DNA of 64,000 nucleotides. It comes from Streptosporangium sp. NBC_01755. Lineage in GTDB: Bacteria; Actinomycetota; Actinomycetes; Streptosporangiales; Streptosporangiaceae. The notes below the pieces were generated by a model that did not search any database, had not been told where the DNA came from, and worked only from the letters and a program-made list of their open reading frames with translations. The translations under genes and the position numbers were made by a program. Where the stretch lies: contig NZ_CP109131.1 in assembly GCF_035917995.1 (NCBI RefSeq), positions 6,882,001 through 6,946,000 on the forward strand, read 5' to 3'. Numbering within the stretch: position 1 is the first letter of the stretch; each line of letters begins with the position of its first letter. Positions 18,422 through 27,261 of the stretch are shown in pieces.

Positions 18422-19324
18422 TCAGCGCGAGCCGCGGGTGGCGCCGACGCTGGCGATGACCACGCAGCCGATGGCGGCCCACTCGCGCACCTGGAGCACC
18501 TCGCCCAGCACCAGCAGGCCGACCAGCGCGGCCGCCGCGGGCTCCATGCTCATCAGGATGCCGAAGACCCGCTTGGGCATCCTGCGCAGGGCCTCCAGCT
18601 CTATCGAGTAGGGGATGACCGACGACAGCAGGCCCACCCCGACGCCGATCAGCAGCAGTTCGGGCCGGAGCAGGTCGGCGCCGCCCGAAGCGATCCCGAA
18701 GGGGGCGATCAGCACGAAGGAGAGGATCATCGCCAGGGAGAGGCCGGTCGCCCCGGGGAAGCGCCGGCCGACCGAGGCCGCCAGCAGGATGTAGCCGGCC
18801 CAGCAGACCCCCGCGACCAGGGCGAAGGCGATTCCGGCCCAGCTGATCCTGGACGCCGACGTGCCCCACGGGGCCAGCAGCAGCACACCGGAGGCTGCGA
18901 GCACGACCCAGAGCAGGTCGAGGCGGCGGCGTGATGCCGCCACCGCGACACCGAGCGGCCCGAGGAACTCGATCGCCACCGCGATGCCCATGGGCAGCCG
19001 GGCCAGCGCCTCGTAGAACGACAGATTCATCACGCCCAGCGTCAGGCCGAAGGCCGCGCCCACCGCGAGGTCCTTCCGGGTCAGCCCTTTCAGCCGGGGC
19101 CTGGCGATCACTCCCATGATCAGCGCACCCGTCGCGATCCGCAGGAACACCACGGCACTCGGCGGCAACTGGGAGAACAGGTCCTTGGCGAAACCCGCGC
19201 CCACCTGTACCGACAGGATGGCCAGCAGCACCAGCCCGGATGGCGGGATGGCATCGGAGGCGGCCCTCAGCAGCGCTCCCGGTCTGCGGGGCTCAGCGGG
19301 CCCGTGCAGGGCTTCGGCGGTCAC
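18422..19324 (-). CDS. EamA/RhtA-family drug/metabolite exporter
   Basis: About 300 aa, ten hydrophobic helices in two EamA halves. Seen: VFLRIATGALIMGVIARPRLKG in the first half, SFYEALARLPMGIAVAIEFLGPLGVAVA (the RhtA-type signature), GYILLAASVGRRF and IPYSIELEALRRMPKRVFGILMSMEPAAAALVGLLVLGE in the second. RhtA relatives export threonine/homoserine and related metabolites; the substrate here is unknown. Two GTG starts are possible, 19345 and 19324. The latter has AAGGAG 4 nt upstream and is preferred. Confidence 0.88.
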   Translation of the reverse strand: MTAEALHGPAEPRRPGALLRAASDAIPPSGLVLLAILSVQVGAGFAKDLFSQLPPSAVVFLRIATGALIMGVIARPRLKGLTRKDLAVGAAFGLTLGVMNLSFYEALARLPMGIAVAIEFLGPLGVAVAASRRRLDLLWVVLAASGVLLLAPWGTSASRISWAGIAFALVAGVCWAGYILLAASVGRRFPGATGLSLAMILSFVLIAPFGIASGGADLLRPELLLIGVGVGLLSSVIPYSIELEALRRMPKRVFGILMSMEPAAAALVGLLVLGEVLQVREWAAIGCVVIASVGATRGSR

Positions 19325-19434
19325 GACACTCCTTGTGCCAGGCACGAAATAGTTAATGGCACCTTACTGATCGGGGCTCCCGCTTTCAGTGATGTCCGCG
19401 GTATGAGACGGGCTCGCGAAAGAGGAGGCACTAT

Positions 19435-19734
19435 GTGACAGGCCGTTATGAGACGGGCCGTTATGAGATGGGCCGTTATGAGATGGGCCGTTACGAACCG
19501 GAAAAGTCAGTTCATTCCCAGCGGAAGGTCCGCGAGGTCAGGAAGAGCGACACCGCCGCCCACGCCGCGAGGACCGCCAGGGCGGTGAGCGGCGGCCCCG
19601 CCCCCTCGCTCAGGACCGCGCGGAGCCCCCCGCTCAGCGCGGAGATCGGCAGCGACTCCAGCACCGGCCGTACCGACTCGGGGAACCTCGCCAGCGGGAA
19701 GGCGATCCCGCCGCAGGCGAGCAGGACCAGGTAG
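19435..19734 (+). CDS. possible small ORF with a GRYE-repeat N-terminus
   Basis: A GTG at 19435 is preceded by AGGAGG with 7-nt spacing. It opens a 99-codon frame beginning MTGRYETGRYEMGRYEMGRY. After about residue 30 it runs antisense through the ABC-2 permease gene and has the biased composition of a shadow frame. A 12-codon ATG ORF (19403-19438) ends in TGA overlapping this GTG. Either the repeat and good RBS mark a short leader peptide, or the match is accidental. I would not assert a protein without expression data. Confidence 0.2.
   Translation: MTGRYETGRYEMGRYEMGRYEPEKSVHSQRKVREVRKSDTAAHAARTARAVSGGPAPSLRTARSPPLSAEIGSDSSTGRTDSGNLASGKAIPPQASRTR
19441..19500. repeat. four 15-bp tandem repeats
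   Basis: GGCCGTTATGAGACG followed by three further 15-bp units (two reading ...GAGATG, the last ...TTACGAACCG), exactly contiguous. They lie 12 bp beyond the stop codon of the ABC-2 permease gene. A similar TATGAGACGGGC occurs once more at 19402-19413. Confidence 0.95.
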
Positions 19735-20279
19735 ACGAGGTTCGCCGCGGCGAGCGTCGCCTCGGCACGCAGCGTGCCGGCCATCAGCAGGCCGAGCCCG
19801 CTGAACGCGGCGGTGCCCAGCACGACCAGCAGCAGCACCGCGAGCGGCGAGCCCGCCGGGCGCCAGCCCAGGGCGAGCGCCACCCCGCAGATGACCGTGA
19901 CCTGGATGACCTCCACGGCGATCACCGCGAGCGTCTTGGCCAGCATCAGACCGGTCCGCGACAGCGGGGTCGCGCCCAGCCGCTTCAGCACGCCGTAGCG
20001 GCGCTCGAAGCCCGTCGCGATGGCCTGCCCGGTGAAGGCGGTGGACATCACGGCCAGCGCGAGCACCCCGGGGGCGACGAAGCCGATCCGGGAACCGCCG
20101 CCCACGTCGATGATCGGGGCGACCGAGAGGCCGACGAGCAGCAGCACCGGGATGATCATCGTGAGCAGCAGCTGCTCGCCGTTGCGGAGCATCGCCTGGA
20201 TCTCCGCGCCCGCTTGGGCCGCCACCATCCGGTGCAGCGGCGCGGCTCCGGGGGCCGGGGTGAGGTCCAGGGTGGTCAA
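19512..20279 (-). CDS. ABC-2 type transporter permease
   Basis: 255 aa from the TTG at 20279, which has AGGAG 6 nt upstream; the longer open frame to 20447 overlaps the ATPase gene and is discarded. Six hydrophobic segments with ABC2_membrane features: LLLTMIIPVLLLVGLSVAP, VLALAVMSTAFTGQAIATGFERRYGVLKRLGATPLSRTGLMLAK and NLVYLVLLACGGIAFPLARFPE. It forms an export system with the ATPase encoded immediately upstream in the same direction. Such DrrA/DrrB-like pairs export drugs, lipids or polyketides; the substrate is unknown. Confidence 0.9.
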   Translation of the reverse strand: MTTLDLTPAPGAAPLHRMVAAQAGAEIQAMLRNGEQLLLTMIIPVLLLVGLSVAPIIDVGGGSRIGFVAPGVLALAVMSTAFTGQAIATGFERRYGVLKRLGATPLSRTGLMLAKTLAVIAVEVIQVTVICGVALALGWRPAGSPLAVLLLVVLGTAAFSGLGLLMAGTLRAEATLAAANLVYLVLLACGGIAFPLARFPESVRPVLESLPISALSGGLRAVLSEGAGPPLTALAVLAAWAAVSLFLTSRTFRWE

Positions 20280-20350
20280 ACGGCTCTCCTGTGCTCTGGC
20301 TCGGGCCGCGCCCGGATCCGTGCGTGGTGAAGGGGTGGGGGCCGGGGGCG

Positions 20351-21259
20351 TCAACGGAGCTCGCGCCCGGTCAGCTCCAGGAAGACGTCTTCCAGGGTAC
20401 GCCGCTCGATGCTGAGATCGTCGGTGCTCACACCCTCGGCGGCGCACCAGGTCGTCACGGTGGCCAGCAGGCCGGGCGCTACCTGACCCTCGATGATGTA
20501 GTGCCCCGCCGGCGACTCCTTGGCCGAGCTGCCGTCGGGCAGCGCGGCGAGCAACTCGTCCAGGCAGAGCCCGGGGCGGGCGCGGAAGCGCAGCTGCCGC
20601 TCGGCGCCGGTGAGGGAGGAGGGCGTGCCCTCGGCGACCACCCTGCCACGGTCGATGATCACGATCTGGTCGGAGAGTTTCTCCGCCTCGTCCATGTGGT
20701 GGGTGGTGAGCACCACCGAGACCCCGCTCGCGCGCAGGTCACGCACCAGCTCCCAGCAGGCGTGCCTGGCCTGCGGGTCCAGGCCCGCGGTCGGCTCGTC
20801 GAGAAAGACCAGTTCGGGCCGGCCGATGACCGCTCCGGCCAGCGACACGCGCTGCTGCTGGCCGCCGGAGAGCCTCCGGTACGGGGTGCGGGCGTGCTCG
20901 GTCAGCCCCAGCCGTTCCAGCAGCGCCGCGGGGTCGAGCGGGTGGGCGTGGAAGCGGGCCATCAGCCGCAGCCACCGCCCGCAGCGGGTCGCCGGGGGAA
21001 CGCCGCCCGCCTGGAGCATCACGCCGACCCTGGCCCGCAGTTCCGGCCTGGACGGATCGAGCCCGAGCACCTTCACACTGCCGCCGTCGGCCCGGCGGAA
21101 TCCCTCGCAGATCTCCAGGGTGGAGGTCTTGCCGGCCCCGTTGGGGCCCAGCACGGCGGTGACCGCGCCTCGGGCGGCGTTGAAGGTCAGGCCGTCGATC
21201 GCGGTCGTTCCGCCGTATCTCTTGACCAGATCGACGATCTCGACGGCTGGGGATTCCAT
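20351..21259 (-). CDS. ABC transporter ATP-binding protein (ABC-2/DrrA type)
   Basis: 302 aa from the ATG at 21259 (MESPAVEIVDLVKRYGG). No clear RBS precedes it, so it may be leaderless. Walker A LGPNGAGKTSTLEICEGF, GVMLQAGGVPPATRCGRWLRLMARFH (Q-loop), signature LSGGQQQRVSLAGAVIG, Walker B LVFLDEPTAGLDPQARHACW, and the switch region VLTTHHMDEAEKLSDQIVII. The roughly 80-residue C-terminal extension is usual for DrrA-like ATPases. It precedes its permease by 71 bp. Confidence 0.92.
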   Translation of the reverse strand: MESPAVEIVDLVKRYGGTTAIDGLTFNAARGAVTAVLGPNGAGKTSTLEICEGFRRADGGSVKVLGLDPSRPELRARVGVMLQAGGVPPATRCGRWLRLMARFHAHPLDPAALLERLGLTEHARTPYRRLSGGQQQRVSLAGAVIGRPELVFLDEPTAGLDPQARHACWELVRDLRASGVSVVLTTHHMDEAEKLSDQIVIIDRGRVVAEGTPSSLTGAERQLRFRARPGLCLDELLAALPDGSSAKESPAGHYIIEGQVAPGLLATVTTWCAAEGVSTDDLSIERRTLEDVFLELTGRELR

Positions 21260-21374
21260 GGCCACGAGTTTAGGGACTGCGGTCACCGGTCACGTTCTCG
21301 GATCACGCGTCCGGGTCGCTCAGCACCGGCCCGGAGTTCCGGCCCCGGCCCGCCGGACGCTCCCAACGGTCTTT

Positions 21375-21414
21375 CGCTGATCAGCGCTTTGGGATTCTTT
21401 CCCGGAAATTTCCG
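21375..21414. promoter_or_regulatory. two perfect 12-bp palindromes upstream of the MFS gene
   Basis: CGCTGATCAGCG (21375-21386) and CGGAAATTTCCG (21403-21414) are both exact palindromes. They lie in the intergenic region between the divergent ABC ATPase and MFS genes, about 95-130 bp before the MFS start. The spacing suits operator sites, but no regulator is assigned. Confidence 0.4.
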
Positions 21415-21506
21415 TAATCAAGGAATTCGGATGACCTGTCGATGGTTGGGACGCTTCGGCCCCTGTGGGCCCATCGTGGCCTGCGATCAAAAGGGGAGTA
21501 ACGGGT

Positions 21507-22745
21507 ATGACCGCGGTCGTCGGCGAGTCGTCGGAGGTGGCGCCGAGCACGCGGCGCAGGGGGCTGCTGCTGATCATACTGGGCGCGCTTTCCGCGATCG
21601 GCCCCCTGTCGATCGACATGTATCTGCCGGCCTTCCCCGCCATCGCCGCCGACCTGGGCAGCGGGCAGGCGCAGGTGCAGCTCACCCTCACCGCCTGCCT
21701 CATCGGGGTCTCCGTCGGGCAGGTCATCGCCGGCCCGCTCAGCGACATGCGCGGCCGACGGGGGCCGCTGCTGTTCGGCATCTCCGCCTACGCCGTCGCC
21801 TCACTGCTGTGCGCCTTCTCGCCCTCGGTGTACGGGCTGGTCGGGTTACGCCTGCTCCAGGGCATCGCGGGCGGCGCCGCGCTGGTGATCGTCCGCGCGG
21901 TCGTCCGGGACCTGTACGAGGGGGCGGCCATCGCCCGCATCTTCGCCACCCTCATGCTCGTGACCGGCCTCGCGCCGATCCTGGCCCCGATCGCGGGCGC
22001 GCAACTGCTCAACCACACCTCCTGGCGGGGCGTCTTCGTCGCGCTGAGCGTCTCCGGCCTGCTGCTGCTGGCCGCCGCGCTGTCCGGGGTGCGCGAGACG
22101 CTCCCCGTGGACCAGCGCGAGGGCGGGGGGCTGCGGCACACCCTCGTCACCTTCTGGCACCTGCTCGGCGACCGGTCCTTCATGGCCTCCGCCCTGGCGG
22201 GAGGCCTGGGCTTCGCGGGCATGTTCGCCTACATCTCCGGGTCGCCCTTCGTGCTCCAGGAGGTCTACGGCACCTCGGCGCAGACCTTCTCCCTGGTGTT
22301 CGGCCTGAACGCCCTGGGCCTGACCATCACCGCGCAGATCGGCGGGCGCCTCGCCGGGCGCCGGGTGGACCCCGCCCGGCTGGTCCTCATCGGGCTGTTC
22401 ACCAGTCTGGCCGGGGGCGTGACGCTGCTCGTCACGGCGCTGCTCCAGCTGCCCCTGCCGGTGCTGGTCGCCGCCCTGTTCGTGATCATGTGCGGTGCGG
22501 GCTTCGTCATGCCCGGCAGTGCCGCGCTCGCCCTGGCCGGCCAGCCCCCGCAGATCGCCGGGAGTGCCGCCGCGCTGACAGGCGTGCTGCAGTTCGCGCT
22601 CGGCGCGCTCGCCGCACCGCTGGTGGGTCTGGGGGGCGAGGGCTCGGCCCTGCCGATGGCCGTCGTCCTGGCCGCCTTCACCCTTGCCTCGCTTGTCGCC
22701 TTCACCGGGCTGCGAAGGGGCGCGCGGAATGTTTCCGCAGGTTAG
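21507..22745 (+). CDS. Bcr/CflA-family multidrug efflux MFS transporter
   Basis: 412 aa from the ATG at 21507, with AAGGGGAG 8 nt upstream. Twelve-TM major facilitator, drug:H+ antiporter-1 family: LGALSAIGPLSIDMYLPAFP (Bcr/CflA N-terminus), GQVIAGPLSDMRGRRGPLLFG (motif A), LRLLQGIAGGAALVIVRAVVRDLY (motif C region) and LAPILAPIAGAQLL. Probably exports drugs or small metabolites. The Leu codon at 21846-21848 is TTA, the rare codon that in Streptomyces makes translation depend on the bldA tRNA. Confidence 0.92.
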   Translation: MTAVVGESSEVAPSTRRRGLLLIILGALSAIGPLSIDMYLPAFPAIAADLGSGQAQVQLTLTACLIGVSVGQVIAGPLSDMRGRRGPLLFGISAYAVASLLCAFSPSVYGLVGLRLLQGIAGGAALVIVRAVVRDLYEGAAIARIFATLMLVTGLAPILAPIAGAQLLNHTSWRGVFVALSVSGLLLLAAALSGVRETLPVDQREGGGLRHTLVTFWHLLGDRSFMASALAGGLGFAGMFAYISGSPFVLQEVYGTSAQTFSLVFGLNALGLTITAQIGGRLAGRRVDPARLVLIGLFTSLAGGVTLLVTALLQLPLPVLVAALFVIMCGAGFVMPGSAALALAGQPPQIAGSAAALTGVLQFALGALAAPLVGLGGEGSALPMAVVLAAFTLASLVAFTGLRRGARNVSAG

Positions 22746-22760
22746 GTAAGGCTTGCCTGC
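22742..22760. promoter_or_regulatory. iron-box-like (IdeR/DmdR) site upstream of suf
   Basis: TTAGGTAAGGCTTGCCTGC matches the 19-bp DtxR/IdeR consensus at 14 positions, including the whole left half-site. It begins at the last base of the MFS stop region and lies 72 bp before the sufR start, where it could control the suf operon by iron. Confidence 0.5.
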
Positions 22761-22820
22761 GTGACAAATCGCATTTGGGGCGACTGAGCATTCGTTTGTA
22801 ACTCGGGAAGCAATTACGGC

Positions 22821-22835
22821 ACACTGATGTTGTGA
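22821..22835. promoter_or_regulatory. SufR-type operator overlapping the sufR start codon
   Basis: ACACT-GATGT-TGTGA is an ACACT-N5-TGTGA palindrome, the form I recall for mycobacterial SufR sites. The right half-site covers the sufR GTG (22832-22834), which suits direct autorepression of a leaderless transcript. Confidence 0.6.
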
Positions 22836-23641
22836 AATACGTGACCGGGATGCAGGGCACCGAGGGAGCCGCCGACGCGCGGCCCTCCGTCGTGTCCGCC
22901 GAGCGCAGCACGCGAGCGCGTGTCGCCCGGCTCATCCTGGAGCACGGGCCCGTCACCGCCGCCGCTCTCGGCGAGCGGCTGGGTCTCACTCCCGCCGCGG
23001 TCCGCAGGCACCTGGACGCGCTGCTGGCCGAGGGAATGGCCGAGACGCGCACCGCCAGGCCGCGGGGCCAGCGCGGGCGTGGCCGACCGGCCAAGCTGTT
23101 CGCCATAACGGACGCCGGCCGGAGCGCCTTCGAGCACGCCTACGACGGTCTCGCCGGGAGCGCGCTGCGTTTCCTGGCCGAGCGCGTGGGTGAGGAGGCC
23201 GTCGCGGAGTTCGCCCGATCACAGGTGGCCGGCCTGGTCGCCCGCCTGCGGCCGGAGATGCGCGAGGTCCCCGCCGACCAGCGGGTGCGCGTCCTGGCCG
23301 AGGCGCTGTCGGCCGACGGCTACGCCGCCTCGGCGAGCAAGGCCAGCCTCGGCGGCGAGCAGCTGTGCCAGCACCACTGCCCGGTGGCGCACGTGGCCGC
23401 GGAGTTCCCGCAGCTGTGCGAGGCCGAGACGGAGGCGTTCGCGCGCATCCTCGACACCCCCGTGCAGCGGCTCGCGACCATCGCCCACGGCGATGGCGTG
23501 TGCACCACACATGTGAGTCCCCACCGGGATTCCGGGCCGGGCGCGAGGGAGCGCGCGACGAACTCCCCGGCATCCGCGCCGGTGCAATCACCAGCAACCC
23601 ACGAAACGATCGACATATCGAGCAAGGAGACCGGAAGGTGA
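22832..23641 (+). CDS. sufR: Fe-S-sensing transcriptional repressor SufR
   Basis: 269 aa, GTG start. The N-terminal winged helix (residues about 27-95) has [37 protein letters not shown]. The C-terminal Fe-S ligand region [20 protein letters not shown] (near residues 172-191), followed by [16 protein letters not shown], carries the conserved Cys set of SufR. In actinobacteria cluster-loaded SufR represses its own suf operon and releases DNA when clusters are lost. It is the first gene of the operon; its stop overlaps the sufB start (GTGA). A 45-residue disordered tail follows the Cys domain. Confidence 0.93.
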   Translation: MKYVTGMQGTEGAADARPSVVSAERSTRARVARLILEHGPVTAAALGERLGLTPAAVRRHLDALLAEGMAETRTARPRGQRGRGRPAKLFAITDAGRSAFEHAYDGLAGSALRFLAERVGEEAVAEFARSQVAGLVARLRPEMREVPADQRVRVLAEALSADGYAASASKASLGGEQLCQHHCPVAHVAAEFPQLCEAETEAFARILDTPVQRLATIAHGDGVCTTHVSPHRDSGPGARERATNSPASAPVQSPATHETIDISSKETGR

Positions 23642-25050
23642 CTGTCACCGACCGCCCGGAGCTGGAAGGCCTCGGGAATTACAAGTTCGGCTGGGCCGAC
23701 TCGGACGCCGCGGGAGCGACGGCCCGACGCGGCCTGTCCGAAGAGGTCGTCCGCAATATCTCCGCGCTGAAGAACGAGCCGGAGTGGATGCTGGACCTTC
23801 GCCTGAAGGGGCTGCGCCTGTTCGGCAAGAAGCCCATGCCGAACTGGGGCTCCGACCTCAGCGGGATCGACTTCGACAACATCAAGTACTTCGTGCGCTC
23901 GACCGAGAAGCAGGCCGCCTCCTGGGAGGACCTGCCCGACGACATCAAGAGCACCTACGACAGGCTCGGCATCCCCGAGGCGGAGAAGCAGCGCCTGGTC
24001 GCCGGCGTCGCCGCCCAGTACGAGTCCGAGGTGGTCTACCACAAGATCCGTGAGGACCTTGAGGAGAAGGGTGTCATCTTCGTCGACACCGACACCGCCC
24101 TCAAGGAGCACGAGGAGATCTTCAAGGAGTACTTCGGGACCGTGATCCCCGTCGGCGACAACAAGTTCGCCGCGCTGAACACGGCGACCTGGAGCGGCGG
24201 CAGCTTCATCTACGTGCCGCCGAACGTCAACGTGGAGATTCCGCTCCAGGCCTACTTCCGGATCAACACCGAGAACATGGGCCAGTTCGAGCGGACCCTG
24301 ATCATCGTGGACGAGAACTCCTACGTCCACTACGTCGAGGGCTGCACCGCGCCGATCTACTCCTCGGACTCGCTGCACAGCGCGGTCGTGGAGATCATCG
24401 TGAAGAAGGGCGCGCGCTGCCGCTACACGACCATCCAGAACTGGTCGAACAACGTCTACAACCTGGTCACCAAGCGCGCCGTGGCGTACGAGGGCGCGAC
24501 CATGGAGTGGGTCGACGGCAACATCGGTTCCAAGGTCACCATGAAGTACCCGGCCATCTACCTGATGGGCGAGCACGCCAAGGGCGAGACCCTCAGCGTG
24601 GCCTTCGCCGGTGAGGGCCAGCACCAGGACGCCGGCTCCAAGATGGTGCACCTCGCGCCGAACACCAGCTCCTCGGTGATCTCCAAGTCCGTCGCCAGGG
24701 GCGGCGGCCGCACCTCCTACCGCGGTCTGGTCCAGATCGAGGAGGGCGCGTACGGCAGTGCCAGCACCGTCAAGTGCGACGCGCTGCTCGTCGACCAGAT
24801 CAGCCGCTCCGACACCTACCCCTACGTGGACGTGCGTGAGGACGACGTCTCCATGGGGCACGAGGCCACCGTCTCCAAGGTCTCCGACGACCAGCTCTTC
24901 TATCTGATGAGCCGCGGCATGGGCGAGGACGAGGCCATGGCGATGATCGTCCGGGGCTTCGTCGAGCCGATCGCCCGCGAGCTCCCGATGGAGTACGCCC
25001 TGGAGCTGAACCGCCTGATCGAACTGCAGATGGAAGGAGCCGTCGGCTGA
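23638..25050 (+). CDS. sufB: Fe-S cluster assembly scaffold protein SufB
   Basis: 470 aa. The GTG at 23638 overlaps the sufR stop and has AAGGAG 8 nt upstream; the longer frame starting at 23365 is inside sufR. Core SufB motifs: [35 protein letters not shown], the parallel beta-helix with [24 protein letters not shown] (conserved Cys), [14 protein letters not shown], and C-terminal [36 protein letters not shown]. With SufC and SufD it forms the BC2D scaffold on which Fe-S clusters are built. No intein is present, unlike some mycobacterial SufB. Confidence 0.97.
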   Translation: MTVTDRPELEGLGNYKFGWADSDAAGATARRGLSEEVVRNISALKNEPEWMLDLRLKGLRLFGKKPMPNWGSDLSGIDFDNIKYFVRSTEKQAASWEDLPDDIKSTYDRLGIPEAEKQRLVAGVAAQYESEVVYHKIREDLEEKGVIFVDTDTALKEHEEIFKEYFGTVIPVGDNKFAALNTATWSGGSFIYVPPNVNVEIPLQAYFRINTENMGQFERTLIIVDENSYVHYVEGCTAPIYSSDSLHSAVVEIIVKKGARCRYTTIQNWSNNVYNLVTKRAVAYEGATMEWVDGNIGSKVTMKYPAIYLMGEHAKGETLSVAFAGEGQHQDAGSKMVHLAPNTSSSVISKSVARGGGRTSYRGLVQIEEGAYGSASTVKCDALLVDQISRSDTYPYVDVREDDVSMGHEATVSKVSDDQLFYLMSRGMGEDEAMAMIVRGFVEPIARELPMEYALELNRLIELQMEGAVG

Positions 25051-26171
25051 TGGGTCTCGACACCGCAAAACCCTTGTCGACGCTCCACGAGAAGGCCTCG
25101 TACGACGTGGCGGACTTCGCGGTACCGACCGGCCGGGAGGAGGAGTGGCGCTTCACCCCGCTCTCCCGGCTCAAGGGGCTGCACGAGGGCGTCGCGGCCT
25201 CCGCGAACGTGGTCGTGCACGTCGACGCCGCCCCCGAGGTCACCGTGGAGACCGTCGGCCGCGACGACGCGCGGCTCGGCCGGGCCTACGTGCCCGCCGA
25301 CCGGGTCAGCGCCCAGGCCTACGCCTCCTTCGAGAAGGCCACCGTGATCACGGTGGCGCGCGAGGTCGTCGTCTCCACCCCGACGGTGGTCACCCTCACC
25401 GGGTCCGGCCGGGGCGCAGCCTACGGCCACACGGTCGTGAAGCTGGAGCCGATGGCCGAGGCCGTGGTCGTCCTCGACCACCAGGGCAGCGCGCTCTACG
25501 CCGACAACGTCGAGTTCGTCGTGGGCGAGGGCGCCACGCTCAAGGTCATCAGCCTGCAGGACTGGGCGGACGGCGCCGTGCACGTCTCCCACCACCACGC
25601 CCTGCTCTCCAAGGACGCGACCTTCCGCAGCTTCGTGGTCACCCTCGGAGGCGACCTGGTCCGGCTCTCCCCGTCGGTCTCCTACGACGGTCCCGGCGGC
25701 GACGCCGAGCTGAACGGCCTCTACTTCGTCGACGCCGGCCAGCACCTGGAGCACCGCCTGCTCGTCGACCACTCCCGGCCCGGCTGCCGGAGCAACGTCG
25801 ACTACCGCGGCGCGCTGCAGGGCCAGGACGCCCACGCGGTCTGGATCGGCGACGTCATCATCCGGGTCGAGGCCGAGGGCACCGACACCTACGAGCTCAA
25901 CCGCAACCTGCTGCTCACCGACGGCGCCCGCGCCGACTCGGTGCCCAACCTGGAGATCCTCACCGGAGAGGTCGCCGGTGCCGGCCACGCCAGCACCTCC
26001 GGCCGCCTCGACGACGAGCACCTCTTCTACCTGCAGGCCCGCGGGATCCCCTACGAGGACGCGCGTCGCCTCGTCATCAGGGGCTTCTTCGCGCAACTGG
26101 TGGAGAAGATCGAGGTCTCCGAGCTTCGCGAGCGAGTGCTCGCCCGGGTCGAGGCGGAGCTTGAGAAGTGA
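25050..26171 (+). CDS. sufD: Fe-S cluster assembly protein SufD
   Basis: 373 aa; the ATG overlaps the sufB stop by one base. SufB paralogue in the BC2D complex. Seen: GREEEWRFTPLSRLKGL at the N-terminus, then the beta-helix core ending DHSRPGCRSNVDYRGALQGQDAHAVWIGDVII, the SufD/SufB C-terminal NRNLLLTDGARADSVPNLEI and ARGIPYEDARRLVIRGFFAQLVEKI. The conserved His required in SufD is likely in LEHRLLVDHSRPG. Translationally coupled to the next gene by GTGA. Confidence 0.96.
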   Translation: MGLDTAKPLSTLHEKASYDVADFAVPTGREEEWRFTPLSRLKGLHEGVAASANVVVHVDAAPEVTVETVGRDDARLGRAYVPADRVSAQAYASFEKATVITVAREVVVSTPTVVTLTGSGRGAAYGHTVVKLEPMAEAVVVLDHQGSALYADNVEFVVGEGATLKVISLQDWADGAVHVSHHHALLSKDATFRSFVVTLGGDLVRLSPSVSYDGPGGDAELNGLYFVDAGQHLEHRLLVDHSRPGCRSNVDYRGALQGQDAHAVWIGDVIIRVEAEGTDTYELNRNLLLTDGARADSVPNLEILTGEVAGAGHASTSGRLDDEHLFYLQARGIPYEDARRLVIRGFFAQLVEKIEVSELRERVLARVEAELEK

Positions 26172-26485
26172 CGTTCGAGAAGGTCTGCAAGCTCGCCGAC
26201 ATCCCCGACGAGGGCGTGATCGGCATCGAGGTGGGCGAGACTCCCGTCGCCCTGGTCCGCCGGGGCGATGAGGTCTACGCGCTACACGACGTGTGCTCCC
26301 ACGCGGAGGTGAAACTCAGCGAGGGGGAGGTCTACGACGGCACCCTGGAGTGCTGGCTGCACGGTTCGTGCTTCGACCTGCGTTCGGGCAAGCCCACCGG
26401 TCCGCCCGCCATCAAGCCCGTCCCCGTCTACCGAGTCAAGATCGACGGCGATGACGTCCTCGTCTCGCTCTCGAAGGAGTCATAA
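26168..26485 (+). CDS. Rieske [2Fe-2S] ferredoxin of the suf operon
   Basis: 105 aa, GTG start overlapping the sufD stop. Small soluble Rieske domain: CSHAEVKLSEGEVYDGTLEC then WLHG gives the CxH-X16-CxxH cluster ligands. No membrane segment or oxygenase domain. A bacterioferredoxin/NirD-like Rieske gene between sufD and sufC is a standard feature of actinobacterial suf operons. An electron-transfer role in cluster assembly is inferred, not established. Confidence 0.93.
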   Translation: MTFEKVCKLADIPDEGVIGIEVGETPVALVRRGDEVYALHDVCSHAEVKLSEGEVYDGTLECWLHGSCFDLRSGKPTGPPAIKPVPVYRVKIDGDDVLVSLSKES

Positions 26486-26487
26486 AA

Positions 26488-27260
<773 letters not shown>

Positions 27261-27261
<1 letters not shown>

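Noticed and set aside
20291-22801. 836-codon plus-strand open frame
   Set aside because: Antisense to the ABC ATPase gene and out of frame with the MFS gene; Arg/Pro/Gly-rich composition without motifs.
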